A stretch of DNA of 64,000 nt from Comamonas sp. (lineage in GTDB: Bacteria; Pseudomonadota; Gammaproteobacteria; Burkholderiales; Burkholderiaceae_C): NCBI GenBank assembly GCA_031277805.1, contig JAITLR010000025.1:1-64000 (forward strand), written 5' to 3'. A model generated the notes under the pieces. The model searched no databases. It was not told the DNA's origin and saw only the letters and a program-made list of their open reading frames with translations. The number at the start of each line of letters is the position of its first letter. Position 1 is the stretch's first letter. This document shows positions 47,586-56,446 of this stretch, in pieces. The position numbers were made by a program, and so were the translations under genes.

Positions 47586-48224
47586 TCAGCCCAGCCCGGA
47601 CTCCACGCCCGCCGCCGCATCCCATCCCTGCTCGAACCAGGCATCGCCCTGTAGGCAGGCGCGCAGCATGGGCAGACCGTCCAGGCCAAAAAAGACATGC
47701 TCGTCCACCACAAAGCTGGGCACGCCAAACAGGCCCGCCGCTACAGCGGCTTCGGTATTGGAGCGCAGCAAGGCCTTGGCCCGCTCCTGGGCCTGGTCAT
47801 CCGTGCGCAGTTGCGCGGTCAGCTGCGCCCGCAAGGCGTCAAGACGCCCGGGTGCCAATGCATCCGCTCCGCCCTCCCACACATGGCGGAAAATGGCTTC
47901 GGCCGTGAAGCGGTTGATGCAACCGTCATCGCTGCATTCCAGCGCCAGTCGCAGCAGGGGCAAGGGGTTGAAGGGATGACGCTGCGGCATCTGCAACGGC
48001 GTTCCCTGCGCATGGCCCAGCCATTGGGCATGGCGGTAGGTCCAATCGCGCTTGGGCGCAATGCCTGCAGGGCCGGGGTTCGCGTATTGCTTGAGCAAAG
48101 CGCCCAGCAGAACCGGGCGATACCGCACATAGCAACTGATGCCTCTGAGCTGCTCGGGCAACTGGGCAAACGCCAACCAGGCATAGGGCGAGACAAAGTC
48201 CAGATAACAAGTGATGTGCTTCAT
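47586..48224 (-). CDS. 2-hydroxychromene-2-carboxylate isomerase-like (DsbA fold)
   Basis: A 212-residue GST-kappa/DsbA-fold protein. HITCYLDFVSPYAWLAFAQL holds the Ser of the SPY motif used to bind glutathione in NahD-type isomerases; LFGVPSFVVDEHVFFGLDGLPML carries the cis-Pro. NahD acts in naphthalene degradation, but many such genes sit outside aromatic pathways, as here, so the role is open. The ATG at 48224 is followed closely upstream by the DUF1289 gene (15 bases), suggesting an operon with it and the YbaK gene. Confidence 0.85.
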   Translation of the reverse strand: MKHITCYLDFVSPYAWLAFAQLPEQLRGISCYVRYRPVLLGALLKQYANPGPAGIAPKRDWTYRHAQWLGHAQGTPLQMPQRHPFNPLPLLRLALECSDDGCINRFTAEAIFRHVWEGGADALAPGRLDALRAQLTAQLRTDDQAQERAKALLRSNTEAAVAAGLFGVPSFVVDEHVFFGLDGLPMLRACLQGDAWFEQGWDAAAGVESGLG

Positions 48225-48239
48225 CTTCTGCCTTTCCGC

Positions 48240-48533
48240 TCACGAATCCGTGCTTCTTGGATCCTTCAATCCCGCACGCTTGAGCAGCTGCTCCCAGATC
48301 TGCAGGCGCTGCCCGTCATCGGCCTTGGACCAGGCCCGGATTTCGTCAATGGTACGAAAGCAGCCCTTGCAATGGCTGCGATCCTCGGTCATGCGGCAGA
48401 CATTGATGCAAGGGGATGCCACGGGCTGCTCGGCCTCGGCCCAGAGCAGGGCTACCTCGGCCCTGGTTGCCAATTGCACCAGTTGCTGCGCCTGTTGATC
48501 CTGCTGCTCTTGCAGACTCAAAATTTCGCTCAT
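48240..48533 (-). CDS. DUF1289 protein
   Basis: A 97-residue protein with SPCINVCRMTEDRSHCKGCFRTIDEI, written here as the pattern SPCxxVCxM...CxGCxRT, the DUF1289 four-cysteine motif likely to bind a metal or cluster. Sometimes fused to or next to redox proteins; function unknown. The N-terminal part is Gln-rich. The ATG at 48533 overlaps the stop of the YbaK gene (ATGA). Confidence 0.88.
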   Translation of the reverse strand: MSEILSLQEQQDQQAQQLVQLATRAEVALLWAEAEQPVASPCINVCRMTEDRSHCKGCFRTIDEIRAWSKADDGQRLQIWEQLLKRAGLKDPRSTDS

Positions 48534-49027
48534 GACGACTCCACCACATCCGACCACGGGGCACTGGTCAAGGCCTGCAGTTGCGCAGGCGTTGAGGGAA
48601 ACACGCCATAAGGGTGACCTGCTGCGGCCCAGACCACATCAAAGCGCTGCAGCTCCTGGTCGATCAAGGTCACGACCTTGGTAGCGTGAGCCACGGGGCT
48701 GACGCCGCCAATCGAAAAGCCCGTGCTGGCCTTGACAAAATCCGCGTCTGCGCGCCCCACGGTGCCGACCAGGGCCTTGACCTTCTTCTCATCCACACGC
48801 CTGTCGCCCGAGGTCACGACCAGCACGGCCGCGCCGTCCAGCTTGCGTTTGAAGATGATGCTCTTGGCAACCTGCCCCACCAGAATGCTGAGCTGATCGG
48901 CAGCTTCCTGCGCGGTGCGTGCTGCGCCGTCCAGCATCTGCGGCGCATGGGGATGACCGGCATCCTGCAAAAAGCGGCTGACGCGCTGCACCCCTTCAGG
49001 CAGCGCGTGAAGTTCTGATCCACACAT
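48530..49027 (-). CDS. YbaK/EbsC-type aminoacyl-tRNA deacylase
   Basis: A 165-residue member of the YbaK/ProX fold that hydrolyses mischarged tRNAs such as Cys-tRNA(Pro) or Ala-tRNA(Pro). Motifs: AKSIIFKRKLDGAAVLVVTSGDRRV in pieces, STGFSIGGVSPVAH (the GxxxGG(V/I)xP loop) and KVVTLIDQELQRFDVVWAAAG. The ATG at 49027 (MCGSELHALPEG) was chosen by length. It is coupled to DUF1289. The specific tRNA is not known. Confidence 0.88.
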   Translation of the reverse strand: MCGSELHALPEGVQRVSRFLQDAGHPHAPQMLDGAARTAQEAADQLSILVGQVAKSIIFKRKLDGAAVLVVTSGDRRVDEKKVKALVGTVGRADADFVKASTGFSIGGVSPVAHATKVVTLIDQELQRFDVVWAAAGHPYGVFPSTPAQLQALTSAPWSDVVESS

Positions 49028-49067
49028 ACAAACTCTCGAAGAAAGAGCGCCCACCGCGCCCTGTGCA

Positions 49068-50132
49068 TCAAGTGTACTGAGTGATGTATGCGCTGTGCGC
49101 GCAGGGTGTACAGGCAAAGCCGTAAAGCATGCCGCCACTGCCCCAGCAATGGGCGTCTCCGCCCTCGGCCTGCGGAATCTGCGAATCCAGCTGCAGCACA
49201 AAATGCATGGTCTGACCGCAGCAGGTGCACAGCGGCTCCCAGGGCGACTGGATCCACGCAGGCTCACCGCCGACGCGATACAGATTCTCGCGGCCGTTGG
49301 ACTGGCCCCAGTCCTGGCGTTGCCAGCGTGCGGGAGTCTCTGCCAGCGCGACTTCGGTGGCTCGCAAAGGTCCGTATTCCCGCTCCGGTTCTTGCTGCAA
49401 CCCGTCCTGCGCGGCGTTCAGGCAATGGGCCTGACCCGCTTCATCATGACGGTAATGCAGCTCGCCGATGCCGCTTTCCATACAGGACAGGCACAGCTGC
49501 AAATGCACGGTTTTGTCAGCGGGCCGATCTCCGCCGAACACCTTGCTGGCCGGCAGACTGATCAGGTGCTGCAGCGGCCCGCCACAACGCTGGCAGTGGC
49601 CCACACCCGCGCCGCCAAAGCGATAGCGTTCGGAGCCGGGCTGCAGATTCCAGCTTGGGTGCCAGTGCCGGGGAATCCATGCAATGGTGCGATCCAGATA
49701 GCGGGGTGGAAATATCAAATGCATAGCTGCTTGCGCAATTTGCACCTGCGTTTCAGCTTCAAATTGCTCTACATCGAAGTCCAGCTCAGCGAGAGACGCT
49801 ATCAAAGGTTTGATGAGTTCGGGCTGTTGATAGCTGGCGGCCTCCAGCACAGCACGCTCGGCATTGCTCATGCTGCCGCGCGCCTGGGCCGATTGCAGGG
49901 CCACGGCCACCAGCTCGGGCCAGTCCTCGTCGGCCAGCCAGGACAGCGTGTCGTGCAGCGTCACATGCCAGCGCGTATTGCCCGCCAGCAGCGCCTGCGC
50001 CAGCTGCCTGACTTCGGCTGCAGGCGCATGCTGCAGCCAGGGCATGAGTGCGCGAGAGACCGCCTCCAGTTGAACGGCCTTGACGGACTCGTCCACATCC
50101 AGCGCCGCGATGAAATCTGCTGCTGTCTGCAT
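49068..50132 (-). CDS. Conserved hypothetical protein, DUF1963/YwqG-like C-terminus
   Basis: A 354-residue protein. The C-terminal half has RVGGEPAWIQSPWEPLCTCC and MHFVLQLDSQI, similar to the (K/R)xGGxPxWIQ...LLQLDS pattern of DUF1963/YwqG. Two Cys pairs (GHCQRCGG and CTCCGQ, plus LCLSCMESG) could bind zinc. The N-terminal half (LMPWLQHAPAAEVRQLAQAL) is helical. A short part around residues 120-140 (EAETQVQIAQAAMHLIF) is encoded by a family C repeat. Function unknown. Confidence 0.6.
   Translation of the reverse strand: MQTAADFIAALDVDESVKAVQLEAVSRALMPWLQHAPAAEVRQLAQALLAGNTRWHVTLHDTLSWLADEDWPELVAVALQSAQARGSMSNAERAVLEAASYQQPELIKPLIASLAELDFDVEQFEAETQVQIAQAAMHLIFPPRYLDRTIAWIPRHWHPSWNLQPGSERYRFGGAGVGHCQRCGGPLQHLISLPASKVFGGDRPADKTVHLQLCLSCMESGIGELHYRHDEAGQAHCLNAAQDGLQQEPEREYGPLRATEVALAETPARWQRQDWGQSNGRENLYRVGGEPAWIQSPWEPLCTCCGQTMHFVLQLDSQIPQAEGGDAHCWGSGGMLYGFACTPCAHSAYITQYT
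49711..49765. repeat. Family C repeat, copy 3 (inside a gene)
   Basis: Plus strand ATCAAAT-GCAT-AGCTGCT-T-GCGCA, then CCTGCGTTT-C-AG-CTT. It matches the copy at 58931-58982 (same blocks, same spacing of 13 bases between AGCTGCT and CCTGCGTTT) and shares AGCTGCTTGCGC with copies 1 and 5. It is translated on the minus strand as part of residues 120-140 of the host gene. Confidence 0.6.
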
Positions 50133-50144
50133 ATGCGGCTGCGC

Positions 50145-50705
50145 TTACTTGGGCTGCATTTGCGCGAATTTGAAGCGCAGCTGCAGCATCTCGACATTCA
50201 GATCACGCAAGTCTTTTTCCACATAGGCAATATGACTGGCGCTGTTCTTGGCGCTGCGTGCTTCGCGCAGCTCCTTTTTCTTCGTGTCGATGCGACGCTC
50301 CAGCTGAGCCATTTCTTCCTGCATGTCCAGCCGCTCGCGCACCGGGCCATAGCCTTGCAAAAAGGCGGGCTCCACCTGAGCCGGGCAATAGCCATACTGG
50401 TATTTGCGGCCCGCCTCGGCAAACGCCTTGCCGCTCTCGGCCGTGCAAAAGCCCCGTAGGCCCTGCATCCAGCCCTGCTGATAGGCGCGCACATCCATCT
50501 GCACGCCGTTGTCCTTGCAAGCTCTGAAATGGCGCTTGGCCCGGGTGGTGATGTCCTGCTTGCCGTCCATGGCGTCCAGCTGCCCCAGATAGGCCCAGTC
50601 GGTGTCCTTGCATTCCTGAGCGTCCATGCCGGCACAGGCGGAAAGCAAGGCGGCGGCAGATAGCGTCAAAACCAGATAAATACGTGATGCATACATGGGG
50701 CTCAT
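50145..50705 (-). CDS. DUF2799 lipoprotein, paralog 1
   Basis: A 186-residue protein with a lipoprotein signal (ALLSACAG) and the DUF2799 pattern ECKDTDWAYLGQLDAMDGK, ACKDNGV, YQQGWMQGLRGFCTAE and YGYCPAQ, followed by a coiled-coil C-terminus (EEMAQLERRIDTKKKELREA). Function unknown; probably an outer-membrane lipoprotein. Start is ATG at 50705; ATG at 50696 is also possible. Next to a paralog at 50736-51290, 30 bases apart. Confidence 0.8.
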   Translation of the reverse strand: MSPMYASRIYLVLTLSAAALLSACAGMDAQECKDTDWAYLGQLDAMDGKQDITTRAKRHFRACKDNGVQMDVRAYQQGWMQGLRGFCTAESGKAFAEAGRKYQYGYCPAQVEPAFLQGYGPVRERLDMQEEMAQLERRIDTKKKELREARSAKNSASHIAYVEKDLRDLNVEMLQLRFKFAQMQPK

Positions 50706-50735
50706 GGTAACAACCGGCCCCACACAGTCTGATAA

Positions 50736-51290
50736 CTAGCGGTCCATGGATTGCCGCATGCGCTCACTTTGGAGCTGGCTGTTCAGCGCACTGACTTCGC
50801 CCTTAAGGCGGGAGATTTTTCCGTCGTCGCTGCTATCCTTCTTGGACTGCAGACGGATGATTTCGCTATTTTTGCGATTGATATCCCGCTGCAGGCCGTC
50901 AATGCGCTGCTGATACTGATACCTCTTGTAAGCGGGAAGATAGCTCGCAAGAAACTGGCTTTCCGCCCCTGGCGGACAGTAGCCAGGCTTGTAATTGCCA
51001 CCTCGATCGCCAAAGGCCTGCCCGCCCGGGAAAGTGCAGAACTCCCTGAGTCCCTCATTCCAGCCATGCTGATAGGCAGCCATATCCATGCGATAGCCAT
51101 GCTCGCTGCAGGCCTGAGCCCGGTCGCCCGCCATCGAGACATCCTTTCCCTTGCTGGCATCTGCATAGCCCAGCCCCGACCAGTTGGCCGCGCGGCACTC
51201 ATCGGCATTCATCGTCGAACAGCCCGCTGACAGACTCACCACCGCGACCAGCCATGCAAAGCGAAAGGCCGTCTGTTTTTCCACATGCAT
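50736..51290 (-). CDS. DUF2799 lipoprotein, paralog 2
   Basis: A 184-residue lipoprotein (SLSAGCSTM lipobox) with the same pattern as its neighbour: DECRAANWSGLGYADASKGK, ACSEHGY, YQHGWNEGLREFCTFPGG and YKPGYCPPGAE, then a coiled coil (QQRIDGLQRDINRKNSEIIR). The ATG at 51290 has AAGGAGG 8 bases upstream; a GTG at 51296 is too close to it. Probably an old tandem duplication, as identity outside the motifs is low. Confidence 0.82.
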   Translation of the reverse strand: MHVEKQTAFRFAWLVAVVSLSAGCSTMNADECRAANWSGLGYADASKGKDVSMAGDRAQACSEHGYRMDMAAYQHGWNEGLREFCTFPGGQAFGDRGGNYKPGYCPPGAESQFLASYLPAYKRYQYQQRIDGLQRDINRKNSEIIRLQSKKDSSDDGKISRLKGEVSALNSQLQSERMRQSMDR

Positions 51291-51355
51291 ATCCACACCT
51301 CCTTATATTTGCAAGAAAGCATAGAAGCGCGCATCACGCGTTTGATGTCAAACCC

Positions 51356-52264
51356 TCAACCGGCACGCTTGGTCAGCAGCGCCTTGGCCACACGTGACTG
51401 CGTGGGACGCCCCAGGTGATCGCTGATGAACTGGCCCGCGTCGATGAGTTTGTCCAGGTCGATACCCGTCTCGATACCCATGCCTTGCAGCAGATAGATC
51501 ACGTCTTCGGTGGCCACATTGCCCGTGGCGCCCTTCGCATAGGGGCAGCCGCCCAGGCCCGCGACCGAAGACTGAAAATTCCAGACGCCCAGCTCCAGCG
51601 CCGCCAGCGTGTTGCTTAAGGCCTGGCCATAGGTATCGTGAAAATGGCCGGAGACCTGATCGATGCCGAAATGTGCCAGAGCCGCTTCCAGCGCCTTCTG
51701 CACCTTGATGGGCGTGCCCACGCCAATGGTGTCGGCCACATCGACGCGCTGCACGCCGATGTCCTTCATCAGCCTGGCGACATAGCCCACTTTCTCGGGT
51801 GCAATCTCGCCCTCGTAAGGGCAGCCCACGGTGCAGCTGATGGCACCGCGCACGGCAATGCCTGCATCGAGTGCGGCCTGCACCACGGGGGCGAAACGCT
51901 CGATGCTTTCGGCAATCGAGCAGTTGATGTTCTTCTGACTGAAGGCCTCGCTGGCCGCACCAAACACCACGATTTCGTCAGGGCGGGAAGCCACTGCAGC
52001 CTCGAAGCCTTTGAGATTGGGCGTCAGCACCGAATAAAGCACCCCGCTGTCACGCACTATCCCGGCCATGACGGAGGCAGCATCGGCCATCTGCGGCACC
52101 CATTTGGGCGACACAAAGCTGGTGACCTCGATTTCCTTGAGGCCCGCGTCCTGCAGGCGCTGCACCAGCTCGATCTTGACTGCGGCTGGCACAGGCTGCT
52201 TCTCGTTTTGCAGGCCGTCGCGCGGACCTACGTCGATGATCTTGACGCGTGCGGGGTACTTCAT
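51356..52264 (-). CDS. mvaB: Hydroxymethylglutaryl-CoA lyase
   Basis: The last step of leucine degradation: HMG-CoA to acetyl-CoA and acetoacetate. The 302-residue TIM-barrel protein has VGPRDGLQNEKQP, TSFVSPKWVPQMADA, HFHDTYGQALSN (metal ligands) and GLGGCPYAKGATGNVATEDV with the catalytic Cys. Length matches the family. It lies on the minus strand downstream of ghrA, mccA and the other leucine genes. Confidence 0.96.
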   Translation of the reverse strand: MKYPARVKIIDVGPRDGLQNEKQPVPAAVKIELVQRLQDAGLKEIEVTSFVSPKWVPQMADAASVMAGIVRDSGVLYSVLTPNLKGFEAAVASRPDEIVVFGAASEAFSQKNINCSIAESIERFAPVVQAALDAGIAVRGAISCTVGCPYEGEIAPEKVGYVARLMKDIGVQRVDVADTIGVGTPIKVQKALEAALAHFGIDQVSGHFHDTYGQALSNTLAALELGVWNFQSSVAGLGGCPYAKGATGNVATEDVIYLLQGMGIETGIDLDKLIDAGQFISDHLGRPTQSRVAKALLTKRAG

Positions 52265-52320
52265 TTCGTTCTCCTATCGTTTCTTGACCTTAATCGCTAA
52301 ACAAGCCCCCGTCGCAAGAG

Positions 52321-52405
52321 ACGCCTAGCAAGGGCCGCCCCGCAGCGTTGGCGTCGTCCCCCCCTTCCGCAGAGAAAGGGGGAAGCCACATAGCGGCTCA
52401 GGGGG
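52321..52405 (-). repeat. Intergenic repeat family B, copy 3
   Basis: Starts at the ghrA stop codon on the minus strand: ACCCCCTGAGCCGCT, GGCTTCCCCCTTTCTC, GGGGGGGACGACGCC, AACGCTGCGGGGCGG, CCCTTGCTAGGCGTCTC. It fits the block order of the copies at 4597, 20864 and 61621. Confidence 0.7.
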
Positions 52406-53329
52406 TTAATACCCTTTTCTCAGGTCCACACGACCTGTCACGGACTCACCCCGGCTCATGGCAGCGACCTTGCCCACAATCTGGGCAATGCTGTCCGCCG
52501 CCAGCGTGCGGGCCGAGGTATGGGGGGTGAGGATGATTTTGGGCTGGTTCCAGAACAGGTGATTTTCGGGCAACGGTTCCTCGCGGAACACGTCCAGCAT
52601 GGCGCCGCTGACATGGCCGGTCTCGATCTGCGCCACCAGGTCGGCATCGACCACATGGCCGCCGCGCCCCACGTTGATCACATAGGCTCCGGGTTGCAGC
52701 AAGGACAGCGTGCGCGCATTGATGATGTCGCGGGTTTCGTCGTGCAAAGGCAGCAGGTTGACCAGAATGCGGGTCCTGGACAGAAAGTCGTCAAAGCTTT
52801 CCATGCCGTTGAAGCATTGGATGCCTTCCATCTCGCGCGGCGAACGGCTCCAGCCGTTGACCTTGAAGTCAAACACCGTGAGTGCCTTGGCCACGCGCTC
52901 GCCCATCTTGCCCAGGCCCATCACGCCCACGGGATAGTCGGCGCGCCTGGGGTTGCGCTGGTGCTGCCACACACCCTGCTCCATATCGGACTCGTACTGG
53001 TCGAGGCCGCGGAAAAAGCGGATCACGGCCTGCGCCACGTACTCGGCCATCTGCACGGCCATGCCCGCATCTTCCAGACGGTAAACGGGCAGCTCGGCAG
53101 GAATCTGAAGGCGCAGCAGCTCATCCACGCCCGCGCCGATGTTGAACATGGCCTTGAGGCCGGCGGCCTGCTCGTCGATGAACTGCTGGGGCGGTGCCCA
53201 GACCAACGCATAGTCGGCCTGTGCCGCGCCCGGCTCCCAGATGGCAATCTCCGCGCCAGGCAGCGCTTCATGCAAACCTTTGAGCCAGGGTTCTGGCCGC
53301 GTATCTTCACAGCAAAATAGGACTTTCAT
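52406..53329 (-). CDS. ghrA: Glyoxylate/hydroxypyruvate reductase A-like
   Basis: A 307-residue D-2-hydroxyacid dehydrogenase that reduces glyoxylate or hydroxypyruvate with NADPH. NAD-binding VGVMGLGKMGERVAKAL, substrate Arg in LVNLLPLHDETRD, NVGRGGHVVDADL, DVFREEPLPENHLFW and the catalytic His in LTPHTSARTLAADSI. The short form with N-terminal FCCEDTRPEPWLKGLHEAL matches GhrA. It is probably an independent gene between mvaB and mccA. Confidence 0.9.
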   Translation of the reverse strand: MKVLFCCEDTRPEPWLKGLHEALPGAEIAIWEPGAAQADYALVWAPPQQFIDEQAAGLKAMFNIGAGVDELLRLQIPAELPVYRLEDAGMAVQMAEYVAQAVIRFFRGLDQYESDMEQGVWQHQRNPRRADYPVGVMGLGKMGERVAKALTVFDFKVNGWSRSPREMEGIQCFNGMESFDDFLSRTRILVNLLPLHDETRDIINARTLSLLQPGAYVINVGRGGHVVDADLVAQIETGHVSGAMLDVFREEPLPENHLFWNQPKIILTPHTSARTLAADSIAQIVGKVAAMSRGESVTGRVDLRKGY

Positions 53330-53384
53330 AGGTGTGAAGCCTAACGGTTTGGCGCGTCTGCTGCAGACGTCATCGGCAAATAGA

Positions 53385-53476
53385 CCGCTATTGAAAAAGA
53401 AGCTGTTTGCGGTTGATACATATCGATCTCGGCATCAAATCCGTCTAGAACTATTGCTCATCCAGCGCCAGCTGCT
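53385..53476. repeat. Degenerate family C palindrome, copy 4
   Basis: GAAGCTGTTTGCGGTTGAT and TCATCCAGCGCCAGCTGCT are imperfect inverted copies of the AGCTGCTTGCGCTTGATGG theme, spaced by about 50 bases, between ghrA and mccA. Confidence 0.45.
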
Positions 53477-53508
53477 ATTTTTGTAAAACAGTTCAACTCT
53501 GCCGTGGC

Positions 53509-55536
53509 TCAGGCCGCTACCTCGATACGCAACAGCTCCGCACCCTCGCTGACCTGGTCGCCAGGCACATAGAGCAGCTCCAGCACCACGCCATCGCCGG
53601 GCGCGGCAATCGTGTGCTCCATCTTCATGGCCTCCATCACGGCCAGCGGCTGGCCCTTGCTGACCTTGTCGCCGGCCTTGACGGTAAACGACACCACCTT
53701 GCCCGGCATGGGGGCCGTCAGGCGGCCGCCTTCATGACCGGTATCGCCCGCATGGGCAAGCTGGTCGACCACGGTGATCTGGGTGCTGCCCGCATCGGTA
53801 AAGACCGACAGCTGATCGCCCTGAGCGTGAACCACGGCCACGCAACGCCTGCCGCCCAAATTCAGCTCCAGACGGCCATCGGCCAGGGCGCGCCATTGCA
53901 GCACGGCCTCACTGCGGGCCTCGCCCTCACCGACGCGCAACTGATGGGTCTGGCCATCGCGGCCATAGGCCAGGGCCGCATTCAGGGCTTCGCCACGGTA
54001 TTCAAAGCCGAATTGGCGCTCATCGCGGCCCAGCATGCGCCAGCCGTCGCGGCGGCTGAACGGGTCCGCGTCCTGCAGCGCCTGCTCCTGCTGCAGCTGA
54101 TGGGCCACAGCCGCAGCCACGGCCAGATCACGGCCCACAAAGTCCTTGCCGAACAGGGCTTCGCGCTCGCGCTCGATCAGTGCGGTATCGAGCAGCGCGT
54201 TGCTGAAGGCCTGGCTCTTCACCACCTGGCGCAGAAACTGCACATTGGTGGTCAGGCCCACGATGTGGGTCTGGGCCAGCGCCGCGTCCAGACGTGCCAG
54301 CGCCTGGGCACGGTCGTCGCCACGCACAATGAGCTTGGCGATCATGGAGTCATAGAAGGGGCTGATGGCATCGCCTTCGCGCACTCCATCGTCCACGCGC
54401 ACATTGCCGATCTCGAAGCTGGTGCAATCGGGCTTGCGATAGACGGCCAGATGGCCGGTGGCAGGCAGGAAGTTGTTCTCGGGGTTCTCGGCGCAGATGC
54501 GCGCTTCAATCGCGTGGCCCTGGATACGAAGTTCCGATTGCGCCTTGGGCAAAGGCTTTCCCGAAGCCACCAGCAGCTGCCACTGCACCAGGTCCTCGCC
54601 CGTGATGGCCTCGGTGACGGGGTGCTCCACCTGCAGGCGGGTGTTCATTTCCATGAAGTAGAACTTCATGGCTTCGGGCTGGTCATAGCCGCCGGGCTGC
54701 TCGACGATGAACTCCACCGTGCCCGCGCCCACATAGTTCACGGCCTTGGCAGCTGCCACGGCGGCCTCGCCCATCAGCTTGCGCAGGGCTTCGGTCATGC
54801 CGGGCGCGGGGGCTTCCTCCAGCACCTTCTGGTGGCGGCGCTGCACCGAGCAGTCGCGCTCGAACAGATAGACGCAGTTGCCATGCTGGTCACCAAACAC
54901 CTGGATCTCGATATGGCGCGGGCGCAGCACGTATTTTTCGATCAGCACGGCATCGTTGCCGAAGCTGTTGATGGCTTCGCGCTTGCAGGACTCCAGCGAG
55001 GCCGCAAAGTCTTCGCTCTTTTCCACCAGACGCATGCCCTTGCCGCCGCCGCCCGCGCTGGCCTTGATGAGCACGGGATAGCCAATGCGATCAGCCTCCT
55101 TGTGCAGCATCTCGGAATTCTGATCATGGCCGTGATAGCCGGGCACCAGCGGCACCTTGGCCTTTTCCATCAGTTGCTTGGACTCGGCCTTCAGGCCCAT
55201 GGCGCGAATCGCGCTGGCGGGCGGACCGATAAAGACCAGACCGGCTTGCGCACAGGCATTGGCAAAGTCTTCGTTCTCGGACAGAAAGCCGTAGCCGGGG
55301 TGGATGGCTTCGGCGCCCGTAGCCTTGGCCGCTTCCAGAATGCGCTCCCAGCGCAGATAGCTGTCCTTGGGTGCGCTGCCGCCGATATGCACGGCCTCGT
55401 CGCAGGCAGCCACATGCTTGGCCTGGGCATCGGCGTCCGAATACACGGCCACGGTCTTCACGCCCATGCGTCGGGCGGTGGCAGCCACACGGCAAGCGAT
55501 TTCACCACGATTGGCAATCAGAATTTTCTTGAACAT
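53509..55536 (-). CDS. mccA: Methylcrotonyl-CoA carboxylase, biotin-containing alpha subunit
   Basis: A 675-residue subunit with biotin carboxylase (1-450: LIANRGEIACRV, PGYGFLSEN, KASAGGGGKGMRLV, ERDCSVQRRHQKV, MNTRLQVEHPVTE), a middle linker and a C-terminal biotinyl domain with VMEAMKMEH (Lys near residue 640). It carboxylates biotin and passes it to the beta subunit at 58180-59787. Genes between are unusual; alpha and beta are normally close. Other acyl-CoA carboxylase types cannot be ruled out, but the liuC and mvaB neighbours point to leucine degradation. Confidence 0.92.
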   Translation of the reverse strand: MFKKILIANRGEIACRVAATARRMGVKTVAVYSDADAQAKHVAACDEAVHIGGSAPKDSYLRWERILEAAKATGAEAIHPGYGFLSENEDFANACAQAGLVFIGPPASAIRAMGLKAESKQLMEKAKVPLVPGYHGHDQNSEMLHKEADRIGYPVLIKASAGGGGKGMRLVEKSEDFAASLESCKREAINSFGNDAVLIEKYVLRPRHIEIQVFGDQHGNCVYLFERDCSVQRRHQKVLEEAPAPGMTEALRKLMGEAAVAAAKAVNYVGAGTVEFIVEQPGGYDQPEAMKFYFMEMNTRLQVEHPVTEAITGEDLVQWQLLVASGKPLPKAQSELRIQGHAIEARICAENPENNFLPATGHLAVYRKPDCTSFEIGNVRVDDGVREGDAISPFYDSMIAKLIVRGDDRAQALARLDAALAQTHIVGLTTNVQFLRQVVKSQAFSNALLDTALIEREREALFGKDFVGRDLAVAAAVAHQLQQEQALQDADPFSRRDGWRMLGRDERQFGFEYRGEALNAALAYGRDGQTHQLRVGEGEARSEAVLQWRALADGRLELNLGGRRCVAVVHAQGDQLSVFTDAGSTQITVVDQLAHAGDTGHEGGRLTAPMPGKVVSFTVKAGDKVSKGQPLAVMEAMKMEHTIAAPGDGVVLELLYVPGDQVSEGAELLRIEVAA

Positions 55537-55548
55537 GCTGTCTCCAAA

Positions 55549-55604
55549 TATTTAAGTCATATCGCCATCCAGCGCATATCCATCAAGCGCAGGCAGCTAT
55601 GTTT
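55549..55604. repeat. Family C repeat, copy 5
   Basis: On the minus strand AACATAGCTGCCTGCGCTTG, ATGGATATGCGCTGGATGG, CGATATGAC. It is the clearest half-element (AGCTGC.TGCGCTTGATGG) and lies between mccA and the DUF4126 gene. Confidence 0.55.
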
Positions 55605-56349
55605 TTTGCAAAGAATCCTGCGCGCCACCAGCGCCGCGCAGACGTCGAAAAATCGCCTTCAAAAAGCGCCACAGCGCCCAGATCACCAGCCACATCGCAA
55701 TCACCACCACCAGCAGCACCGCGCCAAAGACCAGCGGGTTGGCCAGCGCCAGCCAGATGGCGCCCACGGAGACCGTGTCTTCGGCCAGGCTGGCGCCCAC
55801 ATTCGAGAACGGCTCGGGCGAGGTATTGATCAGCGCCCGGGTCGTGGTCTTGGCAGCCTGGCTGGTGGCAGCCAGCGTGCCGCCCATCAAGGCTGCGGCC
55901 GTGGCCATGGTGGCGTTGTCGGCACCAAAGACCATGGCCGCCAGCGCGGCCCCGGCGGGAATGCGCAACACGCTCTGAAACATGTCCCAGGCCGAATCGA
56001 CCAGCGGAATCTTGTCCGCGAAGAACTCCACGAACAGCAGACCGCCGCTGATGAGCAGCACCATGGGGTGCTGCAGCACATGCAGGCCGCCGGGCAGGGG
56101 CATCAGCCCCGTGGCGCCCAGCAAACCAACCAGAAACACCACGGCATAGAGGCGAAAACCGCTGGCCCAGCCCAGAGCTGCGGCCAGCGCCAGCATGGAG
56201 CCCATGTCCATCTGGCCCACGGCGTTGCCGGCCTTGGTCGCCGCGTCGCCAATCTGGTCTGCAGCCTGTCCCACGGCCTGGGCCGTGTTCGGGTCCACAT
56301 GCAGGCCGGCGCGGTGCAGCCAGTCGATGATGGTTTGCCAGATGTCCAT
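55597..56349 (-). CDS. DUF4126 membrane protein
   Basis: A 250-residue protein with a soluble helical N-terminus (residues 1-55, GQAADQIGDAATKAGNAVGQ) and five or six membrane segments. ALGWASGFRLYAVVFLVG, FFADKIPLVDSAWD and SLAEDTVSVGAIWLALANP are DUF4126 hallmarks. The family has no known function. The ATG at 56349 begins MDIWQTIIDWL. It lies inside the leucine-degradation block but shows no functional link. Confidence 0.8.
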   Translation of the reverse strand: MDIWQTIIDWLHRAGLHVDPNTAQAVGQAADQIGDAATKAGNAVGQMDMGSMLALAAALGWASGFRLYAVVFLVGLLGATGLMPLPGGLHVLQHPMVLLISGGLLFVEFFADKIPLVDSAWDMFQSVLRIPAGAALAAMVFGADNATMATAAALMGGTLAATSQAAKTTTRALINTSPEPFSNVGASLAEDTVSVGAIWLALANPLVFGAVLLVVVIAMWLVIWALWRFLKAIFRRLRGAGGAQDSLQKT

Positions 56350-56446
56350 GATGTGTTCCCTTGTCCTGTGTGCCATGCGGCGCCTGCGCCCACTCTAGGC
56401 CGTCACAGGTGCAAGGTCTGTCGGTTCAGCCCTGTTTCATCCAGTC

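Noticed and set aside
47586-48224. Naphthalene degradation cluster, suggested by the NahD-like gene
   Set aside because: No ring dioxygenase or other aromatic-pathway gene is near; such isomerase-like genes are common outside these pathways.
51291-51296. GTG start two codons upstream for DUF2799 paralog 2
   Set aside because: The AAGGAGG site is only 2 bases from this GTG but 8 bases from the ATG at 51290.
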